Assembly: GCA_013423385.1 (NCBI GenBank)
Contig: BLZA01000049.1
Span: forward strand, 1 to 64,000
Reading direction: 5' to 3'
DNA: 64,000 bases
From: Naganishia liquefaciens
Lineage: Eukaryota > Basidiomycota > Tremellomycetes > Filobasidiales > Filobasidiaceae
Shown piece after piece: positions 1 to 12,184 of this stretch. The notes beneath the pieces are model-generated. The model was not told the DNA's origin. It ran no database searches and worked only from the letters and a program-made list of their open reading frames with translations. Positions within the stretch are counted from its first letter, which is position 1. Every line of letters begins with the position of its first letter. The position numbers were made by a program, and so were the translations under genes.

Positions 1-1780
1 TAATGCAAAGGCGTTCTTATCACTGGAACAGTCATCCTGCTCTTTGTACAAACGAGGGTCAGCGAGAGGCTCGGCGTACTGCAGTTTATCTAAACCTAGG
101 CTCTCATAATACTTGGCATCTGGTTGCGTCTCCGGTGTCGCACTGATCGATGTTGTTGTGTTATCCTGTCAGCCCTGCTTCGCTTACGAAGTCCTACTTG
201 CGTTCGCATCCAGTTTCTGGGCTTCACGCTCATCACACTTCAGAAGATCCGTCCAAATCCAATGCGCTCCAGTGTACATGGCACGTTGCCCAACTCTGAG
301 CAGATTTTCACAGGTCTCCCAATTTTGGCTGCTCCTGTCCAACTCTGGTTACTCTGTCTACCCCTGACTCACCGTTCTAGTTTCACTTTTCCCAGTAACC
401 TCGAAGTCTTCCTTGATAGGTTCTTTGCGGGCAATGGTTTTGCTCAAGGTCAGCGGTCCCACTCCCATCAACAGCCTCCAGTTCATGTCACTTCGTATTG
501 TATTTGAAGGCTTTTTGGTGGTACGCGGTTCTAGCTTTGGGTCCACGACTTGGACTTTCGTTCACAAAATGGACTTGTCGTGCCAACTCTGGGCGATGAA
601 GGTTCATGCTGATACAAAGATAGACGGCAGAAATACTAAGTCATTTGATCCACTCTGGTGTTTTCCGATGATCACAAAGGTAATTGATATCAATAGGATG
701 GAAAAGAGAAAAAAGCAAATGAAATTTGGTCGCGAACCTTTTGAGTCTTCAGTTCCAACTCTCGCGTCTCGTGCCGGGAAAAGCTTCTTGCTCCATGCCC
801 AGAGGACGAAGAGTATGTCTTGCCTTGTCCATGCTGCCTTTCCACTCTACATCTCGACTGGCGTCTGCTGCAGTTCACCATTCATCCAGACTTGACGGTT
901 TGTAGCAGTCATTGTAAAAATATGAACTGCTTTACAAGTGGTCAAGCCTATCGGATTACTCAATGAGCCGCCTCATGTTCCCGAACTGAAACAGACACTA
1001 TGCCAAAAAATGTAAAATGGAAAGACAGACGAGGAAAGGCTAGCAATATGCCTGCCCTCCCTCGTCGTCGTATCACAGACCTGACCCTGAGACCCTGAGG
1101 CCGAACTTCGGTTTTATAAGGCTAAGCTGCACATCTTGTCTGCCATCGGCTTCCAGCACAGCCGAGTCAGCATATGATGCGTCCATCTATGCTAATCTCC
1201 GAAGCCTATTCACCGTGTATCGTACCATGTCAACTCTTCACTCGGCCTTTCCGTCTTCCCTGTCCCCTCCCCACAGAGACAGCGTGTGGCTACTGTCTAC
1301 CATAAGGGAACGAACATGGTGCCTGTACTTGGTCAAGATCAAAGTGACATCGCACTACCCACAGCAAACAGGTGGCCCTTCATATCGACTTCGCCCTGTA
1401 AAACGATTAGATCAATAGCCTTCTCCGTTTAGTCCACACAGATGTATACATGTCTGTTATACGTCCACCTTCAATACTGATTAACCAGGTATGCCACTCA
1501 AGATCAAGTGGGTTGATCATACTAGCTCATCAGCATTTCCAGCCAGCCTATAACAGATTATGCATAAACCTCTAAACAGGTCCAGCTATCCACCATAACT
1601 ATTCTACAAAACAAATTCAACACAAAGTAAACCCTGTGCCTAGACCCGATTGTATAGATTAAACCTTATATTACCCAGCCCGCCCACTACCCTTGTTCCC
1701 ACTTCCCATGAGGTTGGCACCCCCGCTTTTTGTGCGAAACGCTTATCCAACGCGTTTGATGACATCCTTGGAAAGTTTCG
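1..1780. other. Gene-poor stretch, no confident gene
   Basis: I see no convincing gene here. On the minus strand an exon-like open stretch at about 383-566 (internal residues such as MNWRLLMGVGPLTLSKT) ends at a good GTGAGT donor. I could not connect it to believable upstream or downstream exons, and no family was recognised. Short CCAACTCTG-like words recur at about 290, 340, 575 and 755. The stretch could be the edge of a gene lying outside the window or decayed sequence. Confidence 0.4.
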
Positions 1781-1791
1781 CGTCACAAAAA

Positions 1792-1805
1792 GTTGACGCG
1801 TCAAC
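1792..1805. promoter_or_regulatory. 14-bp perfect palindrome containing an ACGCGT box
   Basis: The sequence GTTGACGCGTCAAC is a perfect palindrome centred on ACGCGT, the MluI cell-cycle box that MBF-type factors bind in fungi. A second ACGCGT-like core (CAACGCGTTTG) lies 45 bp upstream. No intact gene follows; the nearest downstream feature is the NCR1 fragment, so any present function is doubtful. Confidence 0.35.
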
Positions 1806-2210
1806 CGCTTTTTGGCGGGCGATCTGGCGATTTGGCCCGGTTTGGCTGCGGCTGAGCGTGAATTTTTCTCTTTGAGCTAGTCATTTAATGCGCTTCGCTC
1901 GGTAGGAACTAGATCGGCGACAAGAGAAGGTCCGGGAAAGCGCCAAATAGAAGCGCGGTTTGCAACTCTGCGGCGGCCGAAATAGCATCGATCGATGTTG
2001 CGCGCTAAGAACGGGTTTCGCCGGGTCCCATTCGTCATTTTGTCCTCCTTGAGGTGATGGATGGCCTGAACGAAACGTCACAGCGCCACGAAGACATCGG
2101 ACCATCGAACAATCGCTGCCTTCATGACCAGTATCGCTGCAGCAATGCCGCAGCGCGCCGAGTAGCTGACATGGCACCAGAGACGCGCATGAAAGAGGAA
2201 ACCTTGGAAC

Positions 2211-3461
2211 GGGTTGCCGTACGTCACGTCGCCCCTGGATGGCGGCGACGCCAGATGCACCGTCGGCGCTGTCAGTGTCTGACAATCACGTGTCTCATCC
2301 TTTATCAGGTTGGAATCTTCGCCGCGCTCGTGAATGATTCTCCGCTCGCGTCGCCCGACACACGCGATGGAGCCGACGCCGATGCCAACGGGGCAAATAT
2401 GTTGAATCATCACGCCATGACGGCCCCTTCCCCGAACCCAACGAATTCCGCCGAGCGACACCTCCACCCCATACGGATCTCCGACACGCACCCGTCGCGT
2501 CCCACGCGAGTCAGTCCAGTCGGTTTCGCCTCGGACGCAGCACGAGCTTGCTCGATGCCATTGATCAGCTGTAGCCACGGCAGAATAGGCTCAGCTTGAG
2601 GCTTTGGGCGTGGTCTTACCGTTTTGGATGGCGTTGTGCGAACGATCGTGGTGAGTCTCCCCCCCCCTCTTCTATCGCCGACTCGTGGCCGCTGACGCGT
2701 TCCGCATGCGCGCCGCCGCAGCCCTTACTTCTGCCAGCGCCCTCCTCAACATTCGCTGGCGCTTTTTCGCCGTCGAAACGGATCCGAGGCGCAGCGGCCA
2801 ACGGCGAGCGTGCTGTCCTACGATACCCTCGACTGGTGGCTCGCGCACGAACGCGCCATTTCGGAACTCCGCTCGAGTCCCAACAACTATACCTTGCAAG
2901 ACGTATGCTGCGCCCGCCGGCGAGAGTACCCCTTGCGTCATACAATCCATCTCGGCCTGGGCTGGGGACGGATATGGAACAGTGGCCCGACGACGCGTGG
3001 GCCGACCGAGTCACCGAGTGCGCCGAGCGCCCAAGCGGGTGCCTGCCGGATTCCTGGCAGCCGATCGATCCAAAGTTGATCCTTGGCGGAACAGACACCG
3101 TTGGCTGGATGCCGTTGGCTGGATGCAGACGCGTGCTTTGGTGATCGCCTGGGTCATTGACAATTCGCTAGACCCCTCCAAGGTCGCGCGCGCGGAAGAG
3201 TGGGAGCGCACGCTCGAGGCGTATATCGCGGGATTGGCTGGTACGGCGCACGAGGCTAGGTGTGTCGAGGCGTATATCGCGGGATTTGGCCGGTACGGCG
3301 CACGAGGCTGGGGTGCACGTCGCGTATTCGACGGGGGTTAGTCTTGAGCAGGAGCTTAACAAGGTGCGTCTTTGGCTGGTCGGCGCGAACGAGATCCAGG
3401 GATGTTAATCGTCTGTGCATGCGGCAGAGCACAAACACCGACGTCAAGATCGTCGTTCTTA
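2211..3461 (+). pseudogene. Decayed partial copy of NCR1 (Niemann-Pick C1 family)
   Basis: This plus-strand block matches the minus-strand NCR1 segment at about 17820-19225, roughly 90% identical by eye in the best parts. It starts inside the N-terminal cysteine-rich region and ends just inside the exon that begins the sterol-sensing domain. Matching peptides include [17 protein letters not shown] and VIDNSLDP, scattered over all three frames. Both parental introns are present, with the donor and acceptor sequences still recognisable, so this is a DNA-level copy and not a retrocopy. It lacks about 90 bp before the YDTLDWW segment, carries frameshifts, and has two tandem duplications (a 14-bp unit at about 3101-3128 and about 53 bp at 3217-3311). 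It has no start and no transmembrane core, so it cannot encode a working transporter. Confidence 0.9.
3217..3311. repeat. Two-copy tandem duplication inside the NCR1 pseudogene
   Basis: The unit beginning GAGGCGTATATCGCGGGAT and ending GGCGCACGAGGCT is present twice, about 53 bp apart. The parent gene has one copy, encoding [16 protein letters not shown] smaller duplication (CCGTTGGCTGGATG twice) lies about 90 bp upstream. Confidence 0.85.
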
Positions 3462-4135
3462 GCATTGCATCAGATGAAATGAGATTGACAGCAGCGTCTG
3501 CAGCGAACCCTTTGTTTGCACGGTTGTCCAAGGCAACGTAAATTGGTATCGCATTCAGAATTATATATCGCGCCATCTCAGACGCACTTCCAGGATCTTC
3601 CACCGTCTTGCCCCACACTCGGGACTTTCGAGCCCATGGCGTGAACACTGAAGCTACCGGCCATCAGTCTGGATACCTGCAGTAAGGACAGGCCTTCATC
3701 CCGAGCTGATCACCCGTCAAGTCCATCCAAGGCAAGGCAAAACGTTCGCAAGCCATTTGGCTGTCAGTGACTGCTCATCGGTGCGCTTTTGTCACCGGCA
3801 TATGAGTTCAGACGCTTCGTTGGGTTGAGCACGCATTCTATGGCAAGAAATGGAGTTGTGCTGGTGGCTGCAACTATCTTTCATTTGGCACGTCTCATTG
3901 GTGATTCGAAAGCGGGCTGATCAAGGTCAATCCCCGAATCACGATGGGTGTCACGGGATATGCATTGAGCAGACACGACGTGTCGAGCAAAGCGGTGTTC
4001 TGAACGTGTCCAAATCCTGTAGATGTCGTCAAAAGGGAGGCTGAACGCATCTTGATTTATGAACGCAGCGTAGCCTTGAGACATGCAAAGACGGTACAAC
4101 CGGGTCTCGATCCATGACCCTCCTCTTCTTTTAGC
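3462..4135. other. Intergenic, holds one copy of a dispersed repeat
   Basis: No gene is seen between the NCR1 fragment and the 3' end of the zinc-finger gene. Positions about 3690-3840 resemble 24258-24405 (shared words include TCGCAAGC, ATCCCGAG and CAGACGCTTCGTTG) and are listed separately. Confidence 0.5.
3690..3840 (+). repeat. Dispersed repeat relic, copy 1
   Basis: About 150 bp align with 24258-24405 on the same strand at roughly 65-70% identity by eye, with an exact 14-base match (CAGACGCTTCGTTG) near the right end. I recognise no element family and saw no terminal repeats. Confidence 0.5.
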
Positions 4136-7100
4136 CTAATCCACCATACTCCAATCTTCGACCTTGACAGCCCGTTCTGGGCGGGCCTTTACCACCTGGA
4201 ATTGGAGCCGACGCTGTAGAGATCGTTAGCAGCGGTCCAACGTTCTCTAGAAGCGCGAACTCACCTTGCGCGTTTTTCCAGGGCCGGTAATCTCGATGGG
4301 AGATTCCCCGGAACACCGCTGACCGCTCATCAACGCGTCCCAGCGAAACTGCGTGCCGGAAAACTCGGCCCTAGTGTTTGGCGGCGCATTTTCGTGCCGC
4401 AAGGAGGTGAAGATGTGGGGCCATAGGAGATGCGGCTTGTCAAAAGTCTCATCACACGAGTAACAGTAAATCGTGTCGTTTTCATGCGGCTCGGCGGAAA
4501 AGTGATCGACAAGCTGCTCGACAGCGGGGAGATCGAGGTCACACTGCCTGCAATAGATGGTGCAGTCCTCAGTACCGATTAGATCCGTCAAGCTAGACGA
4601 CACCGGTGAAGATTGTGGGATAGCGCCAGGCGTCATGGGAGTAATAGGGAGAGGTTGCTGGCGAGTAGGTCGATTCGGCGTATGAGGCGGCGATGTGAGG
4701 CAGATGACTTCGTCAGCGGCGGCAGTCACGTCGGTGTCTTGATGTTCCGTCGGTAGCGCGGCGGCAGATGCAGCCTCCAACTCAGGTTTCCGCATGTGTG
4801 TTTGTTCCTGTATTAAGTGCGTTTCGAAAGCCCACGGCTGCGAAAACCGCTTGTCGCAATTCTGACATGCATAGCCTTGCGCCTCGATGACCTGCGACCC
4901 CAAGGCATATGTGCAGACATGCAAGAGGTGCTGGATGAGTTGTCCGAACGTGTCTAACATGCTATCGCACGACGAGCAGAAGAAGGGACCCGTTAATCGT
5001 TTCGGTGGAGCAGGAGAGGTCTGAGGTGGCGTCATTGGGCGAACAGGACTCTGTGCGATATTTGCCTTTTTCTGAGGTGGAGCGATCAGGGAAAGCCGTT
5101 GAAAAGAGGCTCGGCTACTTACTTGGGGAGAAATCATAGCGAAAATCTCGGTTATTGGCATCGTCCGCTTACGGGGATTAGGAGTGGATGGGCCGGCCGG
5201 CAGTTGCAAGGCTGTGGTTTTGGCAACCGAGCTTTGCCGAATGATGCTTGACGGGGCAAATTGTCCACTGTTTCCAGACGTCGACAATGGTCCCCGGCGC
5301 GGATGAGCGCTCTCCACATCAACCGAGGAAATACTGCTTGACGGCGCAGGACCTGCTTGAGCGATTATTGCATCAGTTGAGATCCTGGGCGCGCCGACAG
5401 AAGGTCGTGAGATGCTTTGCGGCGATCGTTTTATCACCGCGGTGATGTGGGCCTCGCTTGAAGCTGATTGCTGTGAGTCTATGATGCGCGGTGCGCGTCC
5501 TGCATGTGGCACTCGTGCAATGGTCGGTTCTCGTACGCTAAAAGGTGGCGCTTGGGGTTTCCGCGTTGTCGGCGCCTGCACAGGTACCAGTCCTGTAGCC
5601 TGTTTCGCCTCACGCCTTTTCTCCTTCTCTGGACTCGGATTGCGGGTAGCGTTGCCCGTCCCGGAGCACACATTGTCGCTCGATGAGAAGTTGGTTTGCG
5701 CCAACGTTGATGCGAACGATGATGTCGAAGCCTTGGCAGTCCGTCGGGTCACGCTCGACGCCGAGCCGTTTGATGATGTCGGGCCGCCTTCAGTACGCAT
5801 GGCCTTCGTGGGCGTTTCCTTTCGAACTCTACCATCGGCGGCATCGCTGCCGGACTGGGCGTATCCGGTTCTCAACGCATTCTTCCCGTTTCGTGTGATC
5901 TTTGAGCCAGCCACGTCAGGTGGCCGTTCGCTTATTGACGTCGCGCGGCTCACTGGTGTCTCATGCGCCACATTCTTTGCCTTTGGCGCGCTCATCGATG
6001 GCGGGCGAGCATTGGCTGGCGTCGAGTCGTCTTCGGCGACTTGTAAGGGGCTTGTTGATGAGGGGACGTCCGAGTGCATCAGCGAAGCGGTGGCCAATGA
6101 ACCGCCCGCGATTGACGGGCCGGGCATCGTTGCGGGCGCTTTGCGTTGCTCGGCCGTGGCAGAGCCGAGCGCGGGCTGCGACGCTCTGCTGACGACGCAG
6201 TCATGTCGTGGCTTCTCATTCGCCGTCGCCGGGACCGAGACGACTCGTGTAAATGTCGATGACGCTGATGCTGCGGGTCGCATCACGCCCGCGACAAAGC
6301 GCGAGAGCTCGACCAACAAGTCGGGTGCACACGCCAAGAGGGCCTTCATCTGCGTGTATACCTATTTCGAATTGCGAAGCCATCAGCAAAAGACAAGTCG
6401 CTCCACAATATCGAGTGCCAACGTGATGAACTCACACCTTCAACATCCCGCATCCGGTCGGGCGTGTTGAGTAGGTCCATCAGCTGCGCGAGCGTCTCTG
6501 GGTGATTGCGCAGCCGGGTATGAACCTTGACGAGAAAGACGCCGGCGTCGGCGACGTCCCTCGTGGAGATGATGGGTCGGCTGTGCACGGTGTCGGGATG
6601 AGGGTTGGTTGGAGGTGAAGCGAGCGGAGGGGCTATTGCGGCCATTACTTGCGACGCGGCAGTGGAAGCGTTCTTATGCTTCTTGCGTTTTCCGGGTGAC
6701 GGGTCCACGCCGTTTGCCTGTTGCACTGAGGCCAATTCGGGGACTTCTCGACTGCGTGCGGCATCGTGCGTCAACGGCGAGGCGATGCCGTTTCTCGACC
6801 CGGTGGGAGCCGCTCCGCCGCCGGATGCGTCCTTGCGTCTCTTGCGTTTCCTTGACGACGGGGGATCTTTTGGCGTGGCCGAACTGGCCTGACCATTCGC
6901 ACTGCTCGGACCCTTGGTCGGCGCAAGGTTCTCCACAACCTTGTCCGGCCCCGTCATTCCCTCCTCCTCCGTCCTCTTTTTCTTCTGCTTTTTCGGCGTC
7001 CGCGGCTGCGTCGCAATCAACTGTGTGGCGTGTGGTGGAGGCTGCGGTGCAATGGGAGGAGGCGCGGATGGTGAGAGCGCTGCATTAGGGGGTAGCTGCG

Positions 7101-7644
7101 TCGGTTCCACTTCGGCTGGGCGATTCTTGTTCTTGCGGCGTTTCTTCGAGGGCCGAGGGGTATTGTCGGGCTGTATTGCCACACTGCCCGACGTTCCCGC
7201 TCTCGTCTCCTCGACCCTGATGACTTCCTCCCCTTCATCATCTCCCCGCAACGCCTCTCCACACTGCCTGACCATACCCGCATGCACAACCCTTCTATGA
7301 TGCGCCAGCTGATGCATCACCTGAAACTCGGCATCACATAACCCGCACCCGTAAAACGGACTCGTCCCGAGCCATCCTCTCTTCTGCTGCACCAACTCCG
7401 GGTCCCCATGCACGTGGATCGGCGCCGAGGCGAGATGATCGACGAGTCCCGTCCGCGTGGTAAAGCACCGGAAACACGCCGTACAGGTGTGTGCGTGGGT
7501 TTGTTGATGCGTGACGAGGGCTTGTGCGGTGGGGAACGTGGTTTTACATGTGATGCACCATGTGTGGTCGGATTCGTAGTGCGAGCGGAGGGCGGCGAGG
7601 GCGCGGAAGCGAGGGTGGGAGCAGGCGAGGCAGGAGACGGGCAT
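4136..7644 (-). CDS. Large C2H2 zinc-finger protein, first of three related genes
   Basis: Three exons (7644-6436, 6349-4265, 4213-4136) join in frame to give 1123 residues; both introns have GTGAGT donors. The N-terminus holds a run of C2H2-like fingers: CLACSHPRF...H, CITCKTTF...HQQTH, CTACFRCF...H and CGLCDAEF...H. The middle is about 600 residues of low-complexity Ser/Pro/Thr/Ala sequence with lysine-arginine clusters such as RKRKRRK, which could act as nuclear localisation signals. Four more fingers lie near the C-terminus (CSSC, CQNC, CRQC, CYSC), some ending in widely spaced histidines (HLIQEQTH). Between them is EVICLTSPP, which resembles a SUMO-interaction motif and has counterparts in the two other C2H2 genes of this window. 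It is probably a nuclear DNA- or RNA-binding protein; its target is unknown and I know no named orthologue. Confidence 0.8.
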
Positions 7645-9689
7645 GGTGGACCGAGATTAACGAGTGCTGTGGGAAGCGAGGGCTTGATTCGGGACCGTTC
7701 TATGGGGATCGTAGAATTCCGCGGAGTGCTTCGTATGCGCTGACAAGACATCAGCTCCTATGCAGTGACCAGATGCTGATAAGTCTCACCCTGTAACGCA
7801 ACCCGACCTCGGCAGACCAATTACCGATTCACGTATCGACAAACCCCAGGATGCGGGGATCGCGCGTCGGACGGGCTGACGGATTCAACGGCGATTCTCC
7901 TCTCGCTCCACAATTCGCGGATAGGCTTGCGAGGTGAGTGCTTGAATGGTCCTACAGCGCTCCTCGCCGTGATGGTCGAGCGATATCCCTCTGCCGTCTG
8001 AAGATGCCTCTGCCGCGCACCATGATGGCCAGCCCGCGTCGCGTCGATCGATCGATTGCAGCCAATTATGGATTGGCACATGAAGAAAAACGCGCTGTTC
8101 ACCATTGATTCGTGAGCGTGAGTGAGTGAGTGGTGGATTGGACAACGGGCCGAGGACCGGAATGACGGGTATGGTTTTGGATCTGCCGCGAAGCAGTAGC
8201 TGTCATCAGCATGCATCAGGAAACGGAAAAGCCTAGGTACGTCGTGCATGCGCTCGCGACTCTGGTAACTTCACTGATATTTGGCTTTGCATTAGCCATA
8301 GCCTCGGTAGCACCTGCAAGGAGGATTTCGGCACGTCGTGAGGCTGTCTGTGCATCTCAAGGAAGAGAAGGACAGGTAGTTCAGATGTGGGGGCAGTGTC
8401 TAGACGGACGTTGCTGAACTAACGTCTTTCCAGCACGAATCATTTCCGACCTTCAGCACCTTTCATAAAGGAGGCCTGGTCATCATTCAGATCGGCAAGA
8501 AGGGGCATGATACGACCCAGGTACACAGGGTCATACGTTCTCGAGTCGCAGCCGGTAAGGAAAAGGATCTCCGTGCCACGTCCAGTCCCAACACCTTGCT
8601 CACGTCCCGGAATCACTTTGTCCACTCCAGCTCTGATCTGGGAATTCCTCTCGGACCGCTCTTGGCGGCGCCACTCGTCAAGCCGCTTCTTGGGTCCAAA
8701 CCATGGTCACGACGTTCCATCTCGATACGGACAGCGCACAGCCGCAGACCGATAAGATGGGAACCACGTCCCGTGATGTGGAGTCACCCATTCCGCTCGT
8801 TGCCGGAATACTCTTGCGTAACGTCACTCGGCCTCGACGAACCTTCCAACGCCCGAGAGCCCTTTGGACCGCTAGGTTGTCGTGTCGGCACGCTCCAATA
8901 CCGATCGACCAATTTGACGCAGCATGATGCAATGACGCGATCTCATCGCCAACAGGCCCCAGCGATCAAGCGGCAACGTTTCGTGCCGACAGGTTTGGCG
9001 ACGGGAACGATACCCTGTATTTGGCACTCGACACCCAATCAGTCCGCTTCAAACGAGAGCATGCATAAGCTCTACCTTCACGCCGCGTCGACAGTTGGAT
9101 ACTGCGGCGCCCTTCAAATATTGTGGAATGTCATGATGGGCTTCGGAAACACTGCGAGGCATAGCCGATTGACGAGGGAAAGCCTCGGGGATGAGGGAGA
9201 AGCACGGGAGCAGATTATCCCACAAGGATCGTATATGGCGCCGAATCGCCAGTTCTCATTCGATGGTGGCTCAAATCCAGCACGCTATGAGGTGAGCCGC
9301 GCGTGGTAGCCAGCTTTCGGGCGTTACTGAGCAGGCGCGGGTGATCATGCCGGGAAAGAGGGATGGGAAGGGAGGAGAGGTTCGCGCCTTACCAAAACGC
9401 CATGCTATTCGTGACTGCTGTGCCCGCCGGCTCAGATGTGTGTTCGACTCGGGCTTGGAGTCGATCAGGATCCGGCTGGACCTACGCTTCAACACAAGGT
9501 GGGGCACATGGTAAAATGGTGTATTCTGGACAGATAACGGATATCAATTTTTTCACAATCTTCCTTGGCATTGCCATTCTTTTTGCAAGGTTCTCCTAGA
9601 GCTTATTGGAGTCGACTTTTTCACTCCTTGGCGGTATGACCCGTTGCCATCAGGCTTCGACCAGAATCAACGGTCACTCGAGCACGCGT
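7645..9689. other. Gene-poor stretch, no confident gene
   Basis: Several open frames up to about 230 codons exist on both strands, but none has recognisable domains, consistent splice sites or a clear start. The minus-strand frame at 8440-8625 (internal FLTGCDSRTYDPVYLGR) reads like protein but stands alone between stops. The stretch lies downstream of the decayed ATPase gene and may hold further unrecognisable remains. Confidence 0.4.
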
Positions 9690-11700
9690 GGTTGCCAAGA
9701 TGTGGCCACTGCCCAGTAACGCGGGGACCACGTTGGGGCGCGCTGCCTCAGAGACGGGACCAGGTACGAGTGTCGTCTTAGCATCAACGCTTTCCATCCT
9801 CTACCGACGATCGCCGTGGGGGAGAGGATGATCGCTTTGCCAGTCTACAAGAGCATGCAATGGCGACAGCGTTTTGAGCCAGCAGTTCCGCCTGGCTGAA
9901 CAGCGCTCCTCAGCAACTCACCCGAAGACGAACCAGCTCCTCGTAAATCTCATTCCCTTTATCGGCGTCACTGGCGACATGCTTGGCCAGGTGGGACCAC
10001 CATCGGGGACTGGAAAAACGATGACAAATGACCATGGCGCAGAGATCCAGCATGCTGATCGGAAAGGATTCCCGATTAGCCGTGTCTGAGCGGGTCAATC
10101 TTCCCGCTTACCTGGAGGGAACTACGGTCGGCTCCTGACTGTGTAAAAAGCAATGCGTGAGCAACTTCTCGGCGGACTCTCGCATACGACACCGACGTGG
10201 GGATGACGACGCGCATGGCGAGATGCCTTTGATGTCTCGTGAACGACAACAGGCGCTCCGTCAGTCGTTTGGAGCCCTCTGAGCGGGGGGCATCAATGTC
10301 GCTGAGATACTGTACAAGACCCCTTATGAGCTAAGCCCATAATTAGACAGTGAAAAAAAAAAACGTGCTGACCTTGTGGGCTTCGTCGAGAATGACTATC
10401 TTGCCTGTTTCGTCGCTACATCGGTTGAAAAGCTTGAGGACGATTTAGGGAACAGGCGGTTCCGGCACTTAGGAAGCTGAGGACATGGCATTGGGTTAAA
10501 ATTTCATGAACAGTTGCCCAGAAGTCACGACTCACGGATCAGTCAAGTCTACGATGGTCAAACGGCCGTCGAGGAAACGGTGAGTGGTTTGCCGAATTTC
10601 CTTCCTGGTCCTGATGTTGTACAGCTTGTCGCCCACGCGTTGACACAGGAAGCTTTCGAGAAGACTGAGCCGCAGCTGCAAGCTTCCGCGCTGTTGAGCG
10701 TCGAACTGATACGAAGCGATCTTGGCCTTGAATTGCGAGTAGGTGTATCGACCGCCTGGCTCCAAGAGGATCGTCATCACGACTTGCATGTACAAAGGCC
10801 TATTTCCAGTCTCGTCAGATGCCATCAGGCTGAGCAGACTCTCAGCGTCGATGTCGACCTCAAAGAAGTACAGTGGGTATATATTCTTGCATTTTGTCAG
10901 ATCCTGATAGAGCTTCCTGGTGGCGGCGTAGTTGGACGGCGAGCAGAGTACGTAGACGCTTGGTGGGTCGATACCCTCGAATTTGGAAGCGCCGACATAA
11001 GCGGCTTCGCATAATTTCTTGGTTGACCCAGATTCACCAAAGTGCAGTACCAACGCCGAGAGGGGACTGGACAAATTGCCCAGCCAATCATCTTGGATAA
11101 CACTGACTCCAGGATGACGGACAGGGTGTGGCTCTAGAACGGCGCACACAAAGAGTTTGAAGAACATCTGCTGTTCTTACTTTACCGACTCAACGCGACC
11201 CAGGATCCCATACTATGTCATCGGTCCCTTTCGTCGTACATCGTGATCCAGCAGCAGTGTACTCGCCAGCTCTTTCAGAGAGGAGCAAGTCAGTGCAATG
11301 AGGTTTACTTTGCCATACCGTCTACTCACCATGTTCACACACATCCTGACAAGTCGGGATCGCTCAGGAGCGGATGACCGTCATTCGGCATGCACTCTTG
11401 CTCGTTGTCCGAGTCAGAACCGCTTTTGTCCTACGAGCCAGAATCACTCTCGTCTTCAGCGACATCTTCTTCGCCAGTTACATCTCCACTTGCTGGCTGC
11501 AGGGATGGGGATGGCGAAAAGGATTCAACTGGTCGAGTTGAGGCGGCGATTTCAACGGCTAAGTGAGGATCGGCTGCGCGACCTCTGCTGCGCCTTTGAT
11601 GGGTCGGTTGAAGAGACTGATGCATCGACTGATCGACCTCACACAGGCTCATCTGAGTCGTCTCGCCTGTCGATCTCTGGCAGGGGTAGAGCGAGTTGCC
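9690..11700 (-). pseudogene. Decayed P-loop ATPase gene of a basidiomycete family
   Basis: Minus-strand pieces appear in the right order. First is an acidic low-complexity segment (about 11650-11430, EEDVAEDESDSGS then a stop). Next is an open exon 11167-10532 with a Walker A-like LHFGESGS (the GKT lysine region is altered to STKKL) and YMQVVMTILLEPGG. Then come a Walker B exon near 10440-10370 (IVILDEAHK), an exon near 10330-10160 (HQRHLAMRVVI), one at about 10060-9930 (LDLCAMVICHRFSSPRWW) and a last piece near 9850-9720 (TGKAIILSPTA). Intron positions are partly kept, but an in-frame stop in the acidic piece, a one-base frame change before LKLFNR and the missing start argue that the gene is dead. 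The assignment rests on recalled conserved words (MRVVIS, HRFSSPxWW, TGEAI); the family's function is unknown to me. Confidence 0.65.
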
Positions 11701-12083
11701 GCTTAATGAGCTTCATCAAGGGTCATGCAAAAAGCTCTGCTCCAGATACGTCCGCACATCAGTACCGTCAATTTTGCTCTAGGCGGACTATGGTATTGTC
11801 ATCTATTTGGGCAGCTCGCTACAGATGTCTAGACTTCACTCGGAAAAGCATCCCTGCCAACCCTTTCAGCTTTAGAGTATCCCAACATGATAGATCATCT
11901 ATGTAGATGATAAGCAGGAACGTTCAATTCTCCTCACATTGAAACATCGATCTGGCTCGCGGACGGCGAGCTACCGTTATATGGCAGCAAATTGATTCTT
12001 GATCGAGCGAGTATGTAAGGTAGCGTCTGCGGGTGTCTTTAGCTGTGTCTCGCAGCAGCCGGAAAATGTAGAAGGTTGATGAA

Positions 12084-12102
12084 GGCTGTGACTGTCACAG
12101 CC
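12084..12102. repeat. Perfect 19-bp inverted repeat
   Basis: GGCTGTGAC-T-GTCACAGCC has two 9-base arms around one base. It lies in sequence without a gene. It could bind a dimeric regulator or be part of a degenerate mobile element; nothing nearby decides between these. Confidence 0.6.
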
Positions 12103-12184
12103 GATCAAGCGGATGATCAACGTCTTGTCTAGAGAATTTTTGGCGGCTAGGAAACAATTAGTCACCTAAGACACGGCTATCTGG

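Noticed and set aside
2596-3341. Overlapping open frames of 160-218 codons on both strands
   Set aside because: They are accidental frames across the NCR1 pseudogene; the true homology jumps between frames.
5412-6470. 352-codon plus-strand open frame
   Set aside because: It lies antisense to the low-complexity part of the first C2H2 gene, has no domain, and follows from that gene's codon bias.
8596-9309. 237-codon plus-strand frame
   Set aside because: It has a leucine-type start, no recognisable motif, odd composition and no neighbouring exons.
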